From Desulfobacterales bacterium (GTDB taxonomy: Bacteria; Desulfobacterota; Desulfobacteria; Desulfobacterales; C00003060): a DNA stretch of 10,233 bases. The notes beneath the pieces were generated by a model that saw only the letters and a program-made list of their open reading frames with translations, was not told the origin of the DNA and searched no databases. Shown here in pieces: positions 1 to 9,306 of this stretch (positions are counted from its first letter, which is position 1; each line of letters opens with the position of its first letter). Made by a program: the position numbers and the translations under genes. The stretch is taken from positions 1-10,233 of the forward strand of contig JAUWMM010000032.1 in assembly GCA_030613145.1 (NCBI GenBank), in the 5' to 3' direction.

Positions 1-127
1 ACGGCTGAAATGGCGTGGTGACCCGCCATAGCCTCGGCGAAGGCGGGTTATTGCTTCGGCGAGTTCCGCGCCGTTCTGAGGCACAGTCAGGATGCCCTGT
101 GCGGGAACACAGGGAGGCTTCACTTTC
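1..127 (-). other. Non-coding region after rpoC with two GC-rich hairpins
   Basis: No gene is visible here. Just after the rpoC stop the transcript can form CCCUGUG-UUCCCG-CACAGGG (114 to 95), a 7-bp stem with a 6-nt loop. Further on, ACCCGCC (48 to 42) pairs with GGCGGGU (27 to 21) around 14 nt. Neither is followed by a U-run, so neither is a convincing intrinsic terminator, and transcription may continue into genes left of the window. rpsL is the usual neighbour, but it is not seen. The TCGGCGA word occurs twice (34-40, 56-62), giving the look of a short palindromic intergenic repeat. Confidence 0.5.
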
Positions 128-3100
128 TCAGGCACGGGCCACCTCATCCAGTTGATCCACTCCTGAGTCGTCCACGACCTGCAATTGTTCAACCGTCTCC
201 TCAGGTTCCATCACAATACGGGTATCTCTATATTGAGTTATTCCTGTACCAGCCGGTATTATACGCCCCATGATAACATTCTCTTTTAGGCCCTTTAAGT
301 GGTCAACCTTGCCCGCAATACTCGCTTCCGTTAGCACCTTCGTAGTTTCTTGAAACGATGCTGCGGAAATAAAACTCTCTGTGCTGAGCGACGCCTTGGT
401 AATTCCCAAAAGCAGAGGTTTGCCGACCGCCGGCTTGCCGCCGCCGGCTACCACCTCACGGTTGATCTCTTCAAAACGCATCTTTTCGACATGTTCTTCC
501 AAGATAAAGTCTGTGTCCCCCGGATCAGATATCCTTACGCGCCTCAACATCTGGCGCACGATCACCTCGATATGTTTATCATTGATTCGAACGCCCTGTA
601 GACGATATACTTCCTGAACTTCGTCTACCATATATCGGGCCAGGCGAAGATCACCTTGGATATTCAAGATGTCATGGGGATTCGCCGACCCCCCCATCAA
701 GGAGTCGCCCGCCTTGATGTAATCCCCTACCAACACGCTGATGTGTTTTCCCCTCGGAATCAAATATTCTTTTTTCTCGCCAACATCAGGCGGCGTTACG
801 GTAATCTTCTGCTTCCCCTTGGCTCCTTTGGAAATAGTCACATACCCATCAATCTCGCTTAGAATCGCAGCCTCTTTTGGTTTTCGACACTCAAACAGCT
901 CAGCCACGCGCGGAAGGCCACCTGTAATATCCTTGGTTTTAGTGGTCTCCCGGGGAAGCTTGGCAATAACATCCCCGGCATTGACAGTATCACCTTCAGA
1001 TACCATCAGAATAGCTCCCACCGGGATAAAATGACGGGCAGCACCACCTGAGGGAAGTTTGGCGGTCTTACCCTTTTCATCCTTTATGGAAATCCTCGGG
1101 CGAACGTCTGTGTCCTTGTGTTGGACGATCACTTGACTCGCCTTCCCTGTCACAGGGTCAACCTTCTCCTGCATGGTCGCCCCCGACAAGATATCCCCAA
1201 ACTTAACAACACCGCCTGTCTCACTAAGAATCGGGGTCGTGTAAGGGTCCCAAGTAACGAGCAGGTCACCAGACTTGACCTTCTGACCGTTTCTGGCCAC
1301 GAAGTGGGCACCGTATATCACCGGATATCGCTCACGTTCTCGGCCCTGGTCGTCCACAATGGCGAATTCTCCCCCTTTGCGGTCCATAACCACAAATTCT
1401 CCATCGGCATTCTCAACCATCTTTACGCCGATGTATTTAACCAGACCGGCGTTTGCAGCCCTGAAATCGGCTTCCTCTGCTGCGCCACGGGCTGTGCCGC
1501 CGATATGGAATGTCCGCATAGTAAGCTGTGTGCCGGGCTCGCCGATAGACTGCGCCGCCAAAATTCCAACTGGCGTTCCAATCTCTACGGGATGCCCATA
1601 TGCCAAATCACGGCCATAACACTTGCAACATACACCGTCTCCGGACTTACATGTCAGTGCTGAACGGATTTTGACCTTGGTAAGACCAGCATTGTCGATC
1701 TTGGCGACCTTCTCTTCGTCAATTTCATCGTTGGCGTGTACCAGCACCTCATCCGTATAAGGATCTCGCATGTCCTCTAAGGCCACTCTGCCGAGCACTC
1801 GCTCACCAATCTTCTTGATAATTTCGCCTCCCTCTACAAGAGGCTCCACATCAATCCCCGTCAACGTTCCACAATCCTCTTCAGTGGTCACACAATCTTG
1901 AGCAACATCTACCAACCTACGAGTCAGGTACCCTGAGTTTGCTGTCTTAAGGGCTGTATCGGCCAGGCCTTTCCGCGCACCGTGCGTTGAGCTAAAGTAC
2001 TGAAGTACGCTGAGCCCCTCCCGAAAGTTTGCCGTAATAGGGGTCTCAATGATCTCGCCAGAGGGTTTGGCCATCAAACCCCGCATTCCAGCTAACTGTC
2101 GCATTTGATCCTTGCTCCCCCTTGATCCTGAATCGGCCATCATATAGACAGCATTGAAGCTCTCTTCCGTGACCGGCTGGCCATTCTCGTCTAACACCGA
2201 CTGACCGTCCGTGTCCACAAGGGGAACAATCTTCATCTCTTCCATCATCTCATTGGCGACATCTGTGGTTGCCTTTGCCCAAATGTCAACAACCTTATTA
2301 TATTTCTCACCGCGGGTTATTAAGCCCTCGGTGTACTGCTCGTTGATCTTGGCAACTAGTGCATCAGCCTTCTTGATGATGTCCCATTTGTTGTGTGGTA
2401 TGACCATGTCATCCACGCATATGGAAATGCCTCCCCGAGTGGCATATCGATAGCCAATGTCCTTCAGGCGGTCTGAAAGGATGACCGTGGCTTTACCCCC
2501 TAAGATCCTATAGCAGTAGTTGACAAGCTGGCTCAGGGCCTTTTTATCCATCACCTTATTGATAAGCTCAAAAGGAAACCCCTCTCTCTTTTCCATTACT
2601 TTAAATATATGATAGCTCCCATTTGCCTTGATGACATCACTGAAGCCACCAACGTCAAGGGTAAATATTGCCTCTGCATCAGATGGATCTATCGTGTATG
2701 CCTCTTCGAGTTGCTCACGCTGCATAAATCCCATGTCACCACCCTTGGCACGATCCCTGCTCTTCGAGATCCTTTGTGCCATCTGGGCAAAATCCTCACC
2801 CTCTTCCAAATCAGCAAGGGCTCCTTTGGCCTCCTTCTCCGAAGAGACCATTATGTGACATAACCGCACAACCAGCTCACGAGAAAGGATTTCTCGAAGG
2901 ATAACACGGCCCACCGTGGTCTCCACCCGCTGGCCACCAACGCGAACAACGATTCTGGCATGAAGACCCACCTCATCCGCATCGTAAGCACAGCGCACCT
3001 CTTCTGGGTTGGCAAAGACCTTGCCTTCTCCTCTTAAGCCAAAAACCGCGCGGGTCATGTAATAAATACCCAATACGATATCCTGAGTAGGTACAATGAT

Positions 3101-4594
3101 GGGATCACCATTGGCAGGGGAAAGGATGTTGTTGGAGGACAACATAAGTACCCGCGCTTCAGTTTGAGATTCTATTGAAAGGGGGATATGAACCGCCATT
3201 TGGTCCCCGTCAAAATCAGCGTTAAACGCCGTGCATACTAAGGGGGGAAGCTGAATCGCCTTGCCTTCAATCAGGATCGGCTCAAATGCCTGCATTCCCA
3301 GCCGATGCAATGTTGGAGCGCGGTTCAGGATTACCGGATATTCCTTCACCACGTCGTCCAGGGTATCCCATACTTCCGGTGTTTCCCGTTCAACAAGTTT
3401 CTTGGCACCCTTGACCGTGGTGACCAATCCCTTTTCTTCGAGCCTGTAAAAAACAAAAGGCTTGAAGAGTTCCAAAGCCATCTTTTTGGGGAGGCCACAT
3501 TGATGGAGGCGCAATTCCGGGCCTATGACAATAACGGTGCGCCCTGAATAATCAACCCGCTTGCCCAACAAATTTTGGCGAAAACGGCCCTGTTTCCCCC
3601 GCAATGCATCACTCAAAGATTTGAGCGGACGACGGTTTGGCCCTGTAACAACCCTTCCATATCGGCCGTTGTCAAATAGTACATCCACGGACTCTTGCAG
3701 CATCCTCTTTTCATTCCGTATGATTATGTCTGGAGCCCGCAAGTCTTGAAGCCGCTTCAAGCGGTTGTTGCGATTGATCACCCTTCGATAGAGGTCGTTT
3801 AGATCAGAGGTGGCAAATCGACCTCCTTCCAAGGGGACCAGCGGTCGCACATCCGGGGGCAGCACAGGAATCACATCCATGATCATCCACTCGGGACGAT
3901 TCCCAGAGTTCCGAAACGCCTCAACGATCTTGAGCTGCTTGGATAATTTTTTGCGCTTTGCCTCTGAACCCGTAGCCATGATCTCAGCCCGTAGCCTCTT
4001 GTATTCCTCGTCCAAATCGAGCCTTTCGAGAAATGTCTTGATGGCTTCAGCCCCGATGCCGACCTCAAACGTATGACCGAATTTTTCCAATGCCTCCCGG
4101 TATGCGTCCTCCGGAAGAAGCTGGCGGGGGGCAAGACTGGTCTCCTTCGGATCTATAACGATATAAGCATCAAAATAGAGGACCTTTTCAAGCTCTTTTA
4201 GGGTCAGATCCAGGAGGTTCCCAATCTTGCCGGGCAGGCTTCTCAAAAACCATATATGGGCTACCGATGTGGCCAGTTTAATGTGGCCCATACGTTCTCG
4301 TCGAACCTTGGACTGAATGACCTCGACCCCGCACTTCTCACAAACCACACCCCTGTGTTTCATCCTCTTATATTTGCCGCAGTTGCATTCATAATCCTTG
4401 GTGGGGCCGAAGATCTTCGCACAAAAAAGCCCGTCCCGCTCCGGCTTAAAGGTTCGGTAGTTTATCGTTTCGGGTTTTTTGATCTCCCCGTAGGACCACC
4501 CTCTGATCTTTTCAGACGATGCCAGCGAGATGCGAACCGCCGTGTAGCTCAGCGGATCCTTGGGTCTGGCAAAAAAACTGTATAAGTCTTCCAA
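128..4594 (-). CDS. rpoC: DNA-directed RNA polymerase subunit beta' with an inserted parvulin-type domain
   Basis: This encodes 1488 residues, compared with 1407 in E. coli. Beta' forms the clamp and carries the catalytic magnesium. The parts in order are zinc site 1 (C70, C72, C85, C88), clamp helices that bind sigma (about 264-306), NADFDGDQM with D460, D462 and D464 holding Mg2+, and Rpb1 domain 3. Domain 3 is interrupted at 571-669 by a PpiC/parvulin-like domain and resumes at [11 protein letters not shown]. The rim helices (about 743-797), F-loop (about 820-845) and bridge helix (about 863-898) follow, then zinc site 2 (C908, C982, C989, C992). The trigger loop holds a proteobacterial SI3 insertion at about 1037-1223. 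The C-terminal region contains [15 protein letters not shown] (1412-1426). Up to the insert the numbering equals E. coli, and at zinc site 2 it is offset by 94. The frame is uninterrupted. The start is TTG and the stop is TGA. Confidence 0.98.
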   Translation of the reverse strand: MEDLYSFFARPKDPLSYTAVRISLASSEKIRGWSYGEIKKPETINYRTFKPERDGLFCAKIFGPTKDYECNCGKYKRMKHRGVVCEKCGVEVIQSKVRRERMGHIKLATSVAHIWFLRSLPGKIGNLLDLTLKELEKVLYFDAYIVIDPKETSLAPRQLLPEDAYREALEKFGHTFEVGIGAEAIKTFLERLDLDEEYKRLRAEIMATGSEAKRKKLSKQLKIVEAFRNSGNRPEWMIMDVIPVLPPDVRPLVPLEGGRFATSDLNDLYRRVINRNNRLKRLQDLRAPDIIIRNEKRMLQESVDVLFDNGRYGRVVTGPNRRPLKSLSDALRGKQGRFRQNLLGKRVDYSGRTVIVIGPELRLHQCGLPKKMALELFKPFVFYRLEEKGLVTTVKGAKKLVERETPEVWDTLDDVVKEYPVILNRAPTLHRLGMQAFEPILIEGKAIQLPPLVCTAFNADFDGDQMAVHIPLSIESQTEARVLMLSSNNILSPANGDPIIVPTQDIVLGIYYMTRAVFGLRGEGKVFANPEEVRCAYDADEVGLHARIVVRVGGQRVETTVGRVILREILSRELVVRLCHIMVSSEKEAKGALADLEEGEDFAQMAQRISKSRDRAKGGDMGFMQREQLEEAYTIDPSDAEAIFTLDVGGFSDVIKANGSYHIFKVMEKREGFPFELINKVMDKKALSQLVNYCYRILGGKATVILSDRLKDIGYRYATRGGISICVDDMVIPHNKWDIIKKADALVAKINEQYTEGLITRGEKYNKVVDIWAKATTDVANEMMEEMKIVPLVDTDGQSVLDENGQPVTEESFNAVYMMADSGSRGSKDQMRQLAGMRGLMAKPSGEIIETPITANFREGLSVLQYFSSTHGARKGLADTALKTANSGYLTRRLVDVAQDCVTTEEDCGTLTGIDVEPLVEGGEIIKKIGERVLGRVALEDMRDPYTDEVLVHANDEIDEEKVAKIDNAGLTKVKIRSALTCKSGDGVCCKCYGRDLAYGHPVEIGTPVGILAAQSIGEPGTQLTMRTFHIGGTARGAAEEADFRAANAGLVKYIGVKMVENADGEFVVMDRKGGEFAIVDDQGRERERYPVIYGAHFVARNGQKVKSGDLLVTWDPYTTPILSETGGVVKFGDILSGATMQEKVDPVTGKASQVIVQHKDTDVRPRISIKDEKGKTAKLPSGGAARHFIPVGAILMVSEGDTVNAGDVIAKLPRETTKTKDITGGLPRVAELFECRKPKEAAILSEIDGYVTISKGAKGKQKITVTPPDVGEKKEYLIPRGKHISVLVGDYIKAGDSLMGGSANPHDILNIQGDLRLARYMVDEVQEVYRLQGVRINDKHIEVIVRQMLRRVRISDPGDTDFILEEHVEKMRFEEINREVVAGGGKPAVGKPLLLGITKASLSTESFISAASFQETTKVLTEASIAGKVDHLKGLKENVIMGRIIPAGTGITQYRDTRIVMEPEETVEQLQVVDDSGVDQLDEVARA
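2588..2884 (-). other. Parvulin (PpiC/rotamase)-like domain inserted in RpoC, residues 571-669
   Basis: E. coli RpoC reads TTVGRAILWMIV then PKGLPYSIVNQ. Here [12 protein letters not shown] (559-570) is followed by about 99 foreign residues before [11 protein letters not shown] (670-680). The insert follows the parvulin layout throughout. It opens with a strand and HIMV (H580 onward, family form HILV), then a helix with [22 protein letters not shown] (584-605; family form EAE..L..L..G.DFA.LA). [12 protein letters not shown] (618-629) corresponds to [23 protein letters not shown] (642-655) to A.F.L..GE.S.PV, and YHIFKV (661-666) to the closing strand GYHI.KV. Parvulins catalyse cis-trans isomerisation of peptidyl-proline bonds or act as chaperone or binding modules. 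Whether this one is active cannot be read from the sequence. The domain call is by eye and no profile search was run. Confidence 0.85.
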
Positions 4595-4600
4595 GGCGTT

Positions 4601-4608
4601 CTCCTTTT
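4601..4608 (-). promoter_or_regulatory. Ribosome binding site of rpoC (TTG start)
   Basis: AAAAGGAG is followed by AACGCC and then TTG at 4594, a standard 6-nt spacing. The site lies in the 15-nt gap after the rpoB stop, so the two genes are probably translationally coupled. The TTG gives the N-terminus (M)[16 protein letters not shown], which is where RpoC of related bacteria begins. Confidence 0.85.
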
Positions 4609-4609
4609 C

Positions 4610-7600
4610 CTATTTGCCCTTTTCTTTTTTGTTTTCCATAAGTTCAATATCCAAACCCAAACCCTGTAATTCCTTAACCAGCACATTGAACGATTCGGGA
4701 AGCCCGGCCTCAAGCACATTCTCCCCCTTGACGATTTTTTCGTACATGCGAGTCCTGCCGGCCATGTCATCTGACTTGACCGTCAAAAACTCTTGGAGGG
4801 CATAGGCTGCACCATAGGCCTCCGTGGCCCAGACTTCCATCTCGCCAAGTCGCTGCCCGCCAAACTGAGCCTTTCCTCCCAAGGGCTGTTGTGTTACTAA
4901 CGAATAAGGCCCAATGGAACGGGCGTGGATCTTATCGTCCACCAAATGGTGCAGTTTCATCATGTACATGATGCCAACCGTCACCTTGGTGTCAAAGGGG
5001 CTCCCAATACGCCCGTCGTAGAGCGTGGCCTGGACCTTTACGGAAAAACCGGCCTCAGATAGCAAATCCAAGATCTCGGTCTCCTTGGCTCCGTCAAAAA
5101 CCGGTGTAACCATATAGGCCCCCCCCCGATAACGTTTAGCAAAATCTCTCAACTCTTGGTCGCTCAACACCTCGATTTGTTCCATCTGCTCTTTCAAAGG
5201 AAAAACCGATCTTAGTTTTTTCCTTAAAGCATCGTGATTTTCGGAACGAATCAGTTCGTTGATTTGGTCTCCCAGTCCTTTCGCTGCCCAACCCAAATGG
5301 GTTTCCAAGATCTGTCCTACGTTCATACGGGAGGGCACACCCAAGGGGTTTAGTACAATGTCTACCGGAGTACCATCTTCAAAATAGGGCATATCCTCCT
5401 GAGGCAGGATACAAGAGACCACCCCTTTGTTGCCATGCCGCCCTGCCATCTTGTCGCCCACCGAAAGCCTTCGCTTCATGGCCACATAGACCCTGACAAT
5501 TTTGATGATCCCGGGAGGGAGTTCATCGCCCCCTTCGAATCGATTCACCTGATCCTCAAAACGTTTACGGACCTGGTCGCACTGCTCTCGACATCGTTCC
5601 AGCATTTCATTCATCTGGACAGCCACTGTGGCGTTCTTCAACTCCAGGCCAACCATTTGAGATAAGGAAATCTTCGAAAGGACATCGCCTGAAATACGGT
5701 CGCCCTTCTTGATAAGTTGAACCTTTCCTTTCTTGAAAGAAGCCGCGCAAACTTTGTCCGTTAAAAGGGCTGTCAGGCTCTCCCTGGCAACTCCCTCAAT
5801 GATGGCGAGCTCATCATCTCGATCCCTTTCCAGGGCCTCAATTTTAAGTTTTTCAATGCTCAGGTCACGAGTAGCCTTTTCTACGCCCTTCCTGGAAAAA
5901 ACCTTAGCATCAATCACAACACCGTTTACGCCGGGTGGTACCCGAAGAGAAGTATCCTTCACATCGCCTGCTTTCTCTCCAAAAATTGCTCTCAGCAGCT
6001 TCTCCTCAGGGGATAGCTGGGCCTCACCTTTAGGGGTAATTTTCCCTACCAGGATGTCTCCAGGCTTGACCTCAGCCCCAAGCCTAATAATGCCGCTTTC
6101 GTCCAGGTTCTTTAATGCCTCCTCTCCTACATTCGGTATGTCACGGGTAATCTCCTCTTTACCCAGTTTGGTATCACGAGCCACCGTATCAAACTGTTCA
6201 ATATGAATCGATGTGAAAACCCCGTCTCGTACCAGACGCTCACTCACCAGAATAGAATCCTCAAAGTTGTACCCCCCCCAAGGCATAAAGGCGACCATCA
6301 CATTCTTGCCCAACGCAAGCTCTCCCCTTCTTGTAGCTGGGCCGTCTGCGATCACATCCCCTTTCTTGACAAGGTCGCCTTTTTTGACAATAGGCCGATG
6401 ATTAAAACAGGTATTCTGATTGGAACGAGAAAACTTCCTCAGTTTATAGATGGTTACCTGCCTGGCCTCCTGGGCATAGCCCGCCCGCTCCGGACGGTGG
6501 CCAGAGCCATCACCATTGCCTGTGTGCTTGACCACGATACGCTTTGCATCCACGCCCACAACTTCACCGTCACAGTCAGCTACTAGGGTAACCCCTGAAT
6601 CTATAGCAACCACATCTTCCAAGCCTGTAGCGACGAGCGGAGCGCCGCTCACAAGCAGCGGTACGGCCTGGCGCTGCATGTTGGAGCCCATGAGAGCCCT
6701 GTTGGCATCGTCATTTTCCAGAAAAGGAATCAGTGATGCCGCGACACTTACTAACTGATGAGGGGAGATATCCATGAGTTCAATCTCTTCGCGCTTGACC
6801 ATCAAGAATTCACCAGCAACGCGCGCTGAGACCAAGGGATTCACAAACCGGCCCTTTTCGTCCAAGGGGGCATTGGCTTGAGCAATGCTATGTTTCTCTT
6901 CGTCCAAGGCGGTTAAAGATTTTATCCTGTTTGTGACCTGGCTGTTCTCAACCACTCGGTAAGGCGTCTCAATAAAGCCAAGCTTGTTCACGCGGGCATA
7001 TGTACTCAGTGAGACAATCAAACCAATGTTAGGCCCCTCTGGGGTCTCAATGGGACAGATACGTCCGTAGTGTGTTGGATGAACGTCCCTTACCTCAAAG
7101 CCTGCACGCTCCCGCGTAAGTCCGCCAGGGCCCAAGGCACTTAGGCGCCTTTTATGGGTGATTTCGGAAAGCGGGTTAGTTTGGTCCATAAACTGGGAAA
7201 GCTGACTGGTGCCGAAGAATTCTTTCACGACTGCAGAAACCGGCTTGGAATTTATCAGGTCATGGGGCATCAATGCCTCAACCTCTTGCAGGCTCATCCG
7301 CTCCTTGATGGCACGTTCCATCCTCACCAGTCCTATACGGTATTGGTTTTCCAAAAGTTCCCCCACGGCCCGCACCCGCCGGTTGCCCAGATGATCGATA
7401 TCATCGACCGGGCCTTGGGTGTCTTTTAAATCGACCAGGATCTTTGTGGTGAGCAGGACGTCCTCTTCCCGAAGCGTACGCATATCGAGGGGCACTTCGT
7501 CCTGGCGCAACCCCAACCGAATATTAGTCTTCAAACGCCCTACTTCCGCAAGGTCATAATGAGACGGGCTAAAAAAGAGCTGATGACAAAGTTGCTGGGC

Positions 7601-8764
7601 CACCTCTATGGTGGGCGGATTACTTGGCCGGAGCCTTCGATAGATCTCCAGCAATGCATCATCCTTGGTCTCCACCTTGTCAAGGAGTAAGGTCTTGCTA
7701 ATGGAATCACTTGTCGTGACGTTGTCTATGTAGAGTATATTAAAACTTGATATCCGGGCAGCCGAGATCTTCTTAAAAACCTCTTCATCAATCACTTCGT
7801 TATAAGAGGCAACCACCTCTTCACTCTTGGGGTCTATCAAGGTGTGAGCCAAGATCTTGTTTTCAATATCTTCAACCTGAATTGATACGCGTTCGACTTT
7901 TGCTTCCAAGAGATGTTTGAGAGTATTTTTTGTAAAACGGCGCCCCTTTTTGATGATTACCTCACCGGTCTGTGGGTGTTTTACCGATTTTGACACGCGC
8001 TGCCCTACTAAGAGGTCTTTGTCAACCGTTTTGTACAGATGCTTGCCCGTCACCTCGATCCTTTCAGTACGATAAAAACGAGATAGAATTTCCTCCCCTG
8101 AATACCCAAAGGCCTTCAATAGTAAAGTGGCGGGAAATTTGCGGCGGCGGTCGATCCTAACATAAACCACATCCTTGGGGTCAATTTCCAAATCGATCCA
8201 AGAGCCCCGTACTGGGATAACCCTGGCCGTATAAAGGACTTTGCCACTCGAATGCGTCTTGCCCTTGTCATGATCAAAGAAGACCCCCGGTGACCTGTGG
8301 AGCTGACTTACGACAACCCGCTCAGTCCCGTTGATAATAAATGTACCCCCCTTAGTCATGAGCGGAATGGTACCAAAATAGATCTCCTGTTCCTTAATGT
8401 CCCGAATATTCTGGACTTCGGTCTCTCTGTCCGTCTCATAAACCACAAGCCGAACCGTGATACGAATCGGAATCTCATAGGTCATCCCTTTGTCGATACA
8501 TTCGTACTCATCATACTTGACCTCTCCAAAGCTATAAGAAACAAACCCTAAAGAGGCAGTGCCCGTAAAATCCTTTATAGGAAAGACACTTTTAAAGGCA
8601 CCCTGAAGGCCTTTGTCTTCTCTCTTTTCCGGCGGAACATCCCTTTGCAAAAATCGGGCATAGGATTCTTTTTGCATCTCAACCAAATCAGGAAATTCGG
8701 CAATCTTTGGAATCTTTCCGAAGTTTCTTCTTATCGGTTTAGCTGACAAGAGTCTGTTGGGCAT
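4610..8764 (-). CDS. rpoB: DNA-directed RNA polymerase subunit beta
   Basis: This encodes 1384 residues, compared with 1342 in E. coli. Beta forms one pincer of RNA polymerase and contributes to the active site and RNA exit path. Recognisable parts in order are the N-terminus with [21 protein letters not shown] (18-38), the lobe and protrusion, and the rifampicin pocket [20 protein letters not shown] (520-539). Q524, D527, H537, R540, S542 and L544 all match wild-type drug-contact residues, so rifampicin sensitivity is predicted. Next come [12 protein letters not shown] (571-582), the flap, a betai9-type helical insertion at about 970-1080, and the catalytic region [19 protein letters not shown] with K1097 and K1105. 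The C-terminal clamp and anchor contains [12 protein letters not shown] (1302-1313). A Gly/Arg-rich loop at 747-770 is about 11 residues longer than in E. coli. The gene is complete, starts at ATG 8764 and ends in TAG 15 nt before rpoC. Confidence 0.98.
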   Translation of the reverse strand: MPNRLLSAKPIRRNFGKIPKIAEFPDLVEMQKESYARFLQRDVPPEKREDKGLQGAFKSVFPIKDFTGTASLGFVSYSFGEVKYDEYECIDKGMTYEIPIRITVRLVVYETDRETEVQNIRDIKEQEIYFGTIPLMTKGGTFIINGTERVVVSQLHRSPGVFFDHDKGKTHSSGKVLYTARVIPVRGSWIDLEIDPKDVVYVRIDRRRKFPATLLLKAFGYSGEEILSRFYRTERIEVTGKHLYKTVDKDLLVGQRVSKSVKHPQTGEVIIKKGRRFTKNTLKHLLEAKVERVSIQVEDIENKILAHTLIDPKSEEVVASYNEVIDEEVFKKISAARISSFNILYIDNVTTSDSISKTLLLDKVETKDDALLEIYRRLRPSNPPTIEVAQQLCHQLFFSPSHYDLAEVGRLKTNIRLGLRQDEVPLDMRTLREEDVLLTTKILVDLKDTQGPVDDIDHLGNRRVRAVGELLENQYRIGLVRMERAIKERMSLQEVEALMPHDLINSKPVSAVVKEFFGTSQLSQFMDQTNPLSEITHKRRLSALGPGGLTRERAGFEVRDVHPTHYGRICPIETPEGPNIGLIVSLSTYARVNKLGFIETPYRVVENSQVTNRIKSLTALDEEKHSIAQANAPLDEKGRFVNPLVSARVAGEFLMVKREEIELMDISPHQLVSVAASLIPFLENDDANRALMGSNMQRQAVPLLVSGAPLVATGLEDVVAIDSGVTLVADCDGEVVGVDAKRIVVKHTGNGDGSGHRPERAGYAQEARQVTIYKLRKFSRSNQNTCFNHRPIVKKGDLVKKGDVIADGPATRRGELALGKNVMVAFMPWGGYNFEDSILVSERLVRDGVFTSIHIEQFDTVARDTKLGKEEITRDIPNVGEEALKNLDESGIIRLGAEVKPGDILVGKITPKGEAQLSPEEKLLRAIFGEKAGDVKDTSLRVPPGVNGVVIDAKVFSRKGVEKATRDLSIEKLKIEALERDRDDELAIIEGVARESLTALLTDKVCAASFKKGKVQLIKKGDRISGDVLSKISLSQMVGLELKNATVAVQMNEMLERCREQCDQVRKRFEDQVNRFEGGDELPPGIIKIVRVYVAMKRRLSVGDKMAGRHGNKGVVSCILPQEDMPYFEDGTPVDIVLNPLGVPSRMNVGQILETHLGWAAKGLGDQINELIRSENHDALRKKLRSVFPLKEQMEQIEVLSDQELRDFAKRYRGGAYMVTPVFDGAKETEILDLLSEAGFSVKVQATLYDGRIGSPFDTKVTVGIMYMMKLHHLVDDKIHARSIGPYSLVTQQPLGGKAQFGGQRLGEMEVWATEAYGAAYALQEFLTVKSDDMAGRTRMYEKIVKGENVLEAGLPESFNVLVKELQGLGLDIELMENKKEKGK

Positions 8765-8769
8765 AAGGT

Positions 8770-8775
8770 CTCCCT
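8770..8775 (-). promoter_or_regulatory. Ribosome binding site fixing the rpoB start at 8764
   Basis: AGGGAG lies 5 nt before the ATG at 8764. The frame stays open upstream to a GTG at 8872, but that GTG has no Shine-Dalgarno site. The 36 extra codons would run through the stem-loop and the repeated words of the spacer and encode repeat-like text such as [12 protein letters not shown]. The ATG at 8764 gives the expected beta-subunit N-terminus. Confidence 0.85.
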
Positions 8776-8813
8776 GTTTTTTGTTCGTTATTCTGAAATC
8801 GTTATTTGTTATT

Positions 8814-8860
8814 TGCAACTCGTTACGTCCTACGTTTGACGGGTAACGTAACGAACTGCA
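8814..8860 (-). other. 15-bp stem-loop in the rplL-rpoB spacer
   Basis: In the transcript UGCAGUUCGUUACGU (8860 to 8846) pairs with ACGUAACGAGUUGCA (8828 to 8814), giving 15 continuous pairs of which two are G-U, around a 17-nt loop. The sequence after the stem is AAAUAACAAAUAACG with no U-run, so it does not look like an intrinsic terminator. In E. coli the rplL-rpoB interval holds a partial attenuator and an RNase III processing hairpin that set the ratio of ribosomal protein to polymerase. The position here is equivalent, and the same role is an inference. The 150-nt spacer (8765-8914) also holds one copy of the 25-bp repeat, and AT-rich GTTATT words at 8786-8814. Confidence 0.6.
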
Positions 8861-8877
8861 CAACAGATTCACGATTC

Positions 8878-8927
8878 GCGGTCAGACTATTATTTGACCT
8901 CAGCGGTCAGACTATTATTTGACCTCA
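8878..8927 (-). repeat. Perfect 25-bp tandem duplication over the rplL stop codon
   Basis: The plus-strand unit that begins GCGGTCAGACTATTATTTGA and ends CCTCA occurs twice without mismatch, at 8878-8902 and 8903-8927. The copy at 8903-8927 contains the final rplL codons (Glu-Val-Lys), the TAA and the TAG. The other copy lies just downstream in the rplL-rpoB spacer and is out of frame, because 25 is not a multiple of three. Each unit contains GGTCA and TGACC separated by 10 nt, so each could form a weak 5-bp hairpin. The absence of mismatches suggests a recent slippage or duplication, or an assembly artefact. Confidence 0.95.
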
Positions 8928-9298
8928 ACGGTTGCGCCAGCCTCTTCGAGCTGTTTCTTGATATTTTCGGCATCCTCTTTAGAAACCCCTTCCTGAACTG
9001 CCTTAGGAGCCTCATCCACCACAGCCTTGGCCTCTTTTAAACCAAGGCCGGTTATTGCCCTGATCGCCTTGATGACCTGAATCTTCTTATCCCCTATTTG
9101 ACTTAAGATGACATCAAACTCGGTTTGCTCCTCAGCCACGGCCTGGGATGCCTGCCCACCAGGCATAGCAGCCATGGCAACCGGAGCTGCTGCCGACACC
9201 CCGAATTTTTCTTCCAATTCCTTCACCAATTCGGAAAGCTCCAGTACAGACATACTGGAAATGAACTCAATGAGATCTTCTTTGGTAACATTAGCCAT
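8915..9298 (-). CDS. rplL: 50S ribosomal protein L7/L12
   Basis: This encodes 127 residues, a normal length for the family. L7/L12 dimers form the flexible stalk that recruits EF-G, EF-Tu, IF2 and release factors and promotes their GTPase activity. Three parts are visible. The N-terminal dimerisation and L10-binding helices are at about residues 3-32 ([20 protein letters not shown]). The Ala/Gly/Pro-rich hinge is at about 35-55 ([16 protein letters not shown]). The C-terminal factor-binding domain is at about 59-127, with the diagnostic [16 protein letters not shown] and the ending [10 protein letters not shown]. The gene ends in TAA followed at once by TAG. Its last codons and stop lie inside a 25-bp tandem duplication, but the protein ends at the usual position and is not altered. 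Confidence 0.97.
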   Translation of the reverse strand: MANVTKEDLIEFISSMSVLELSELVKELEEKFGVSAAAPVAMAAMPGGQASQAVAEEQTEFDVILSQIGDKKIQVIKAIRAITGLGLKEAKAVVDEAPKAVQEGVSKEDAENIKKQLEEAGATVEVK

Positions 9299-9306
9299 TC
9301 TGTGTG

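Noticed and set aside
1118..1663. 181-codon open frame on the plus strand inside rpoC
   Set aside because: It lies entirely antisense to conserved RpoC codons, resembles no known protein family, and has no convincing start signal. It is a shadow of the real gene.
2588..2884. Frameshift, intein or mobile element as the explanation for the extra RpoC segment
   Set aside because: The frame is intact on both sides, there are no intein splice-site residues such as a C-terminal HN followed by Cys/Ser/Thr, no inverted repeats or target duplication were seen, and the segment matches a known globular fold from end to end.
5733..6206. 157-codon plus-strand open frame within rpoB
   Set aside because: Ser/Ala-rich reverse-strand shadow of conserved beta-subunit sequence, with no independent evidence.
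6000..8764. Rifampicin-resistance substitutions in RpoB
   Set aside because: Q524, D527, H537, R540, S542 and L544 all carry the wild-type residues. The one difference from E. coli in the cluster, T529 for Asn, is likely a lineage variant.
8765..8872. 36-codon N-terminal extension of RpoB starting at GTG 8872
   Set aside because: There is no ribosome binding site at 8872, the stretch covers a hairpin and repeats, and the ATG at 8764 has a good site and the family N-terminus.
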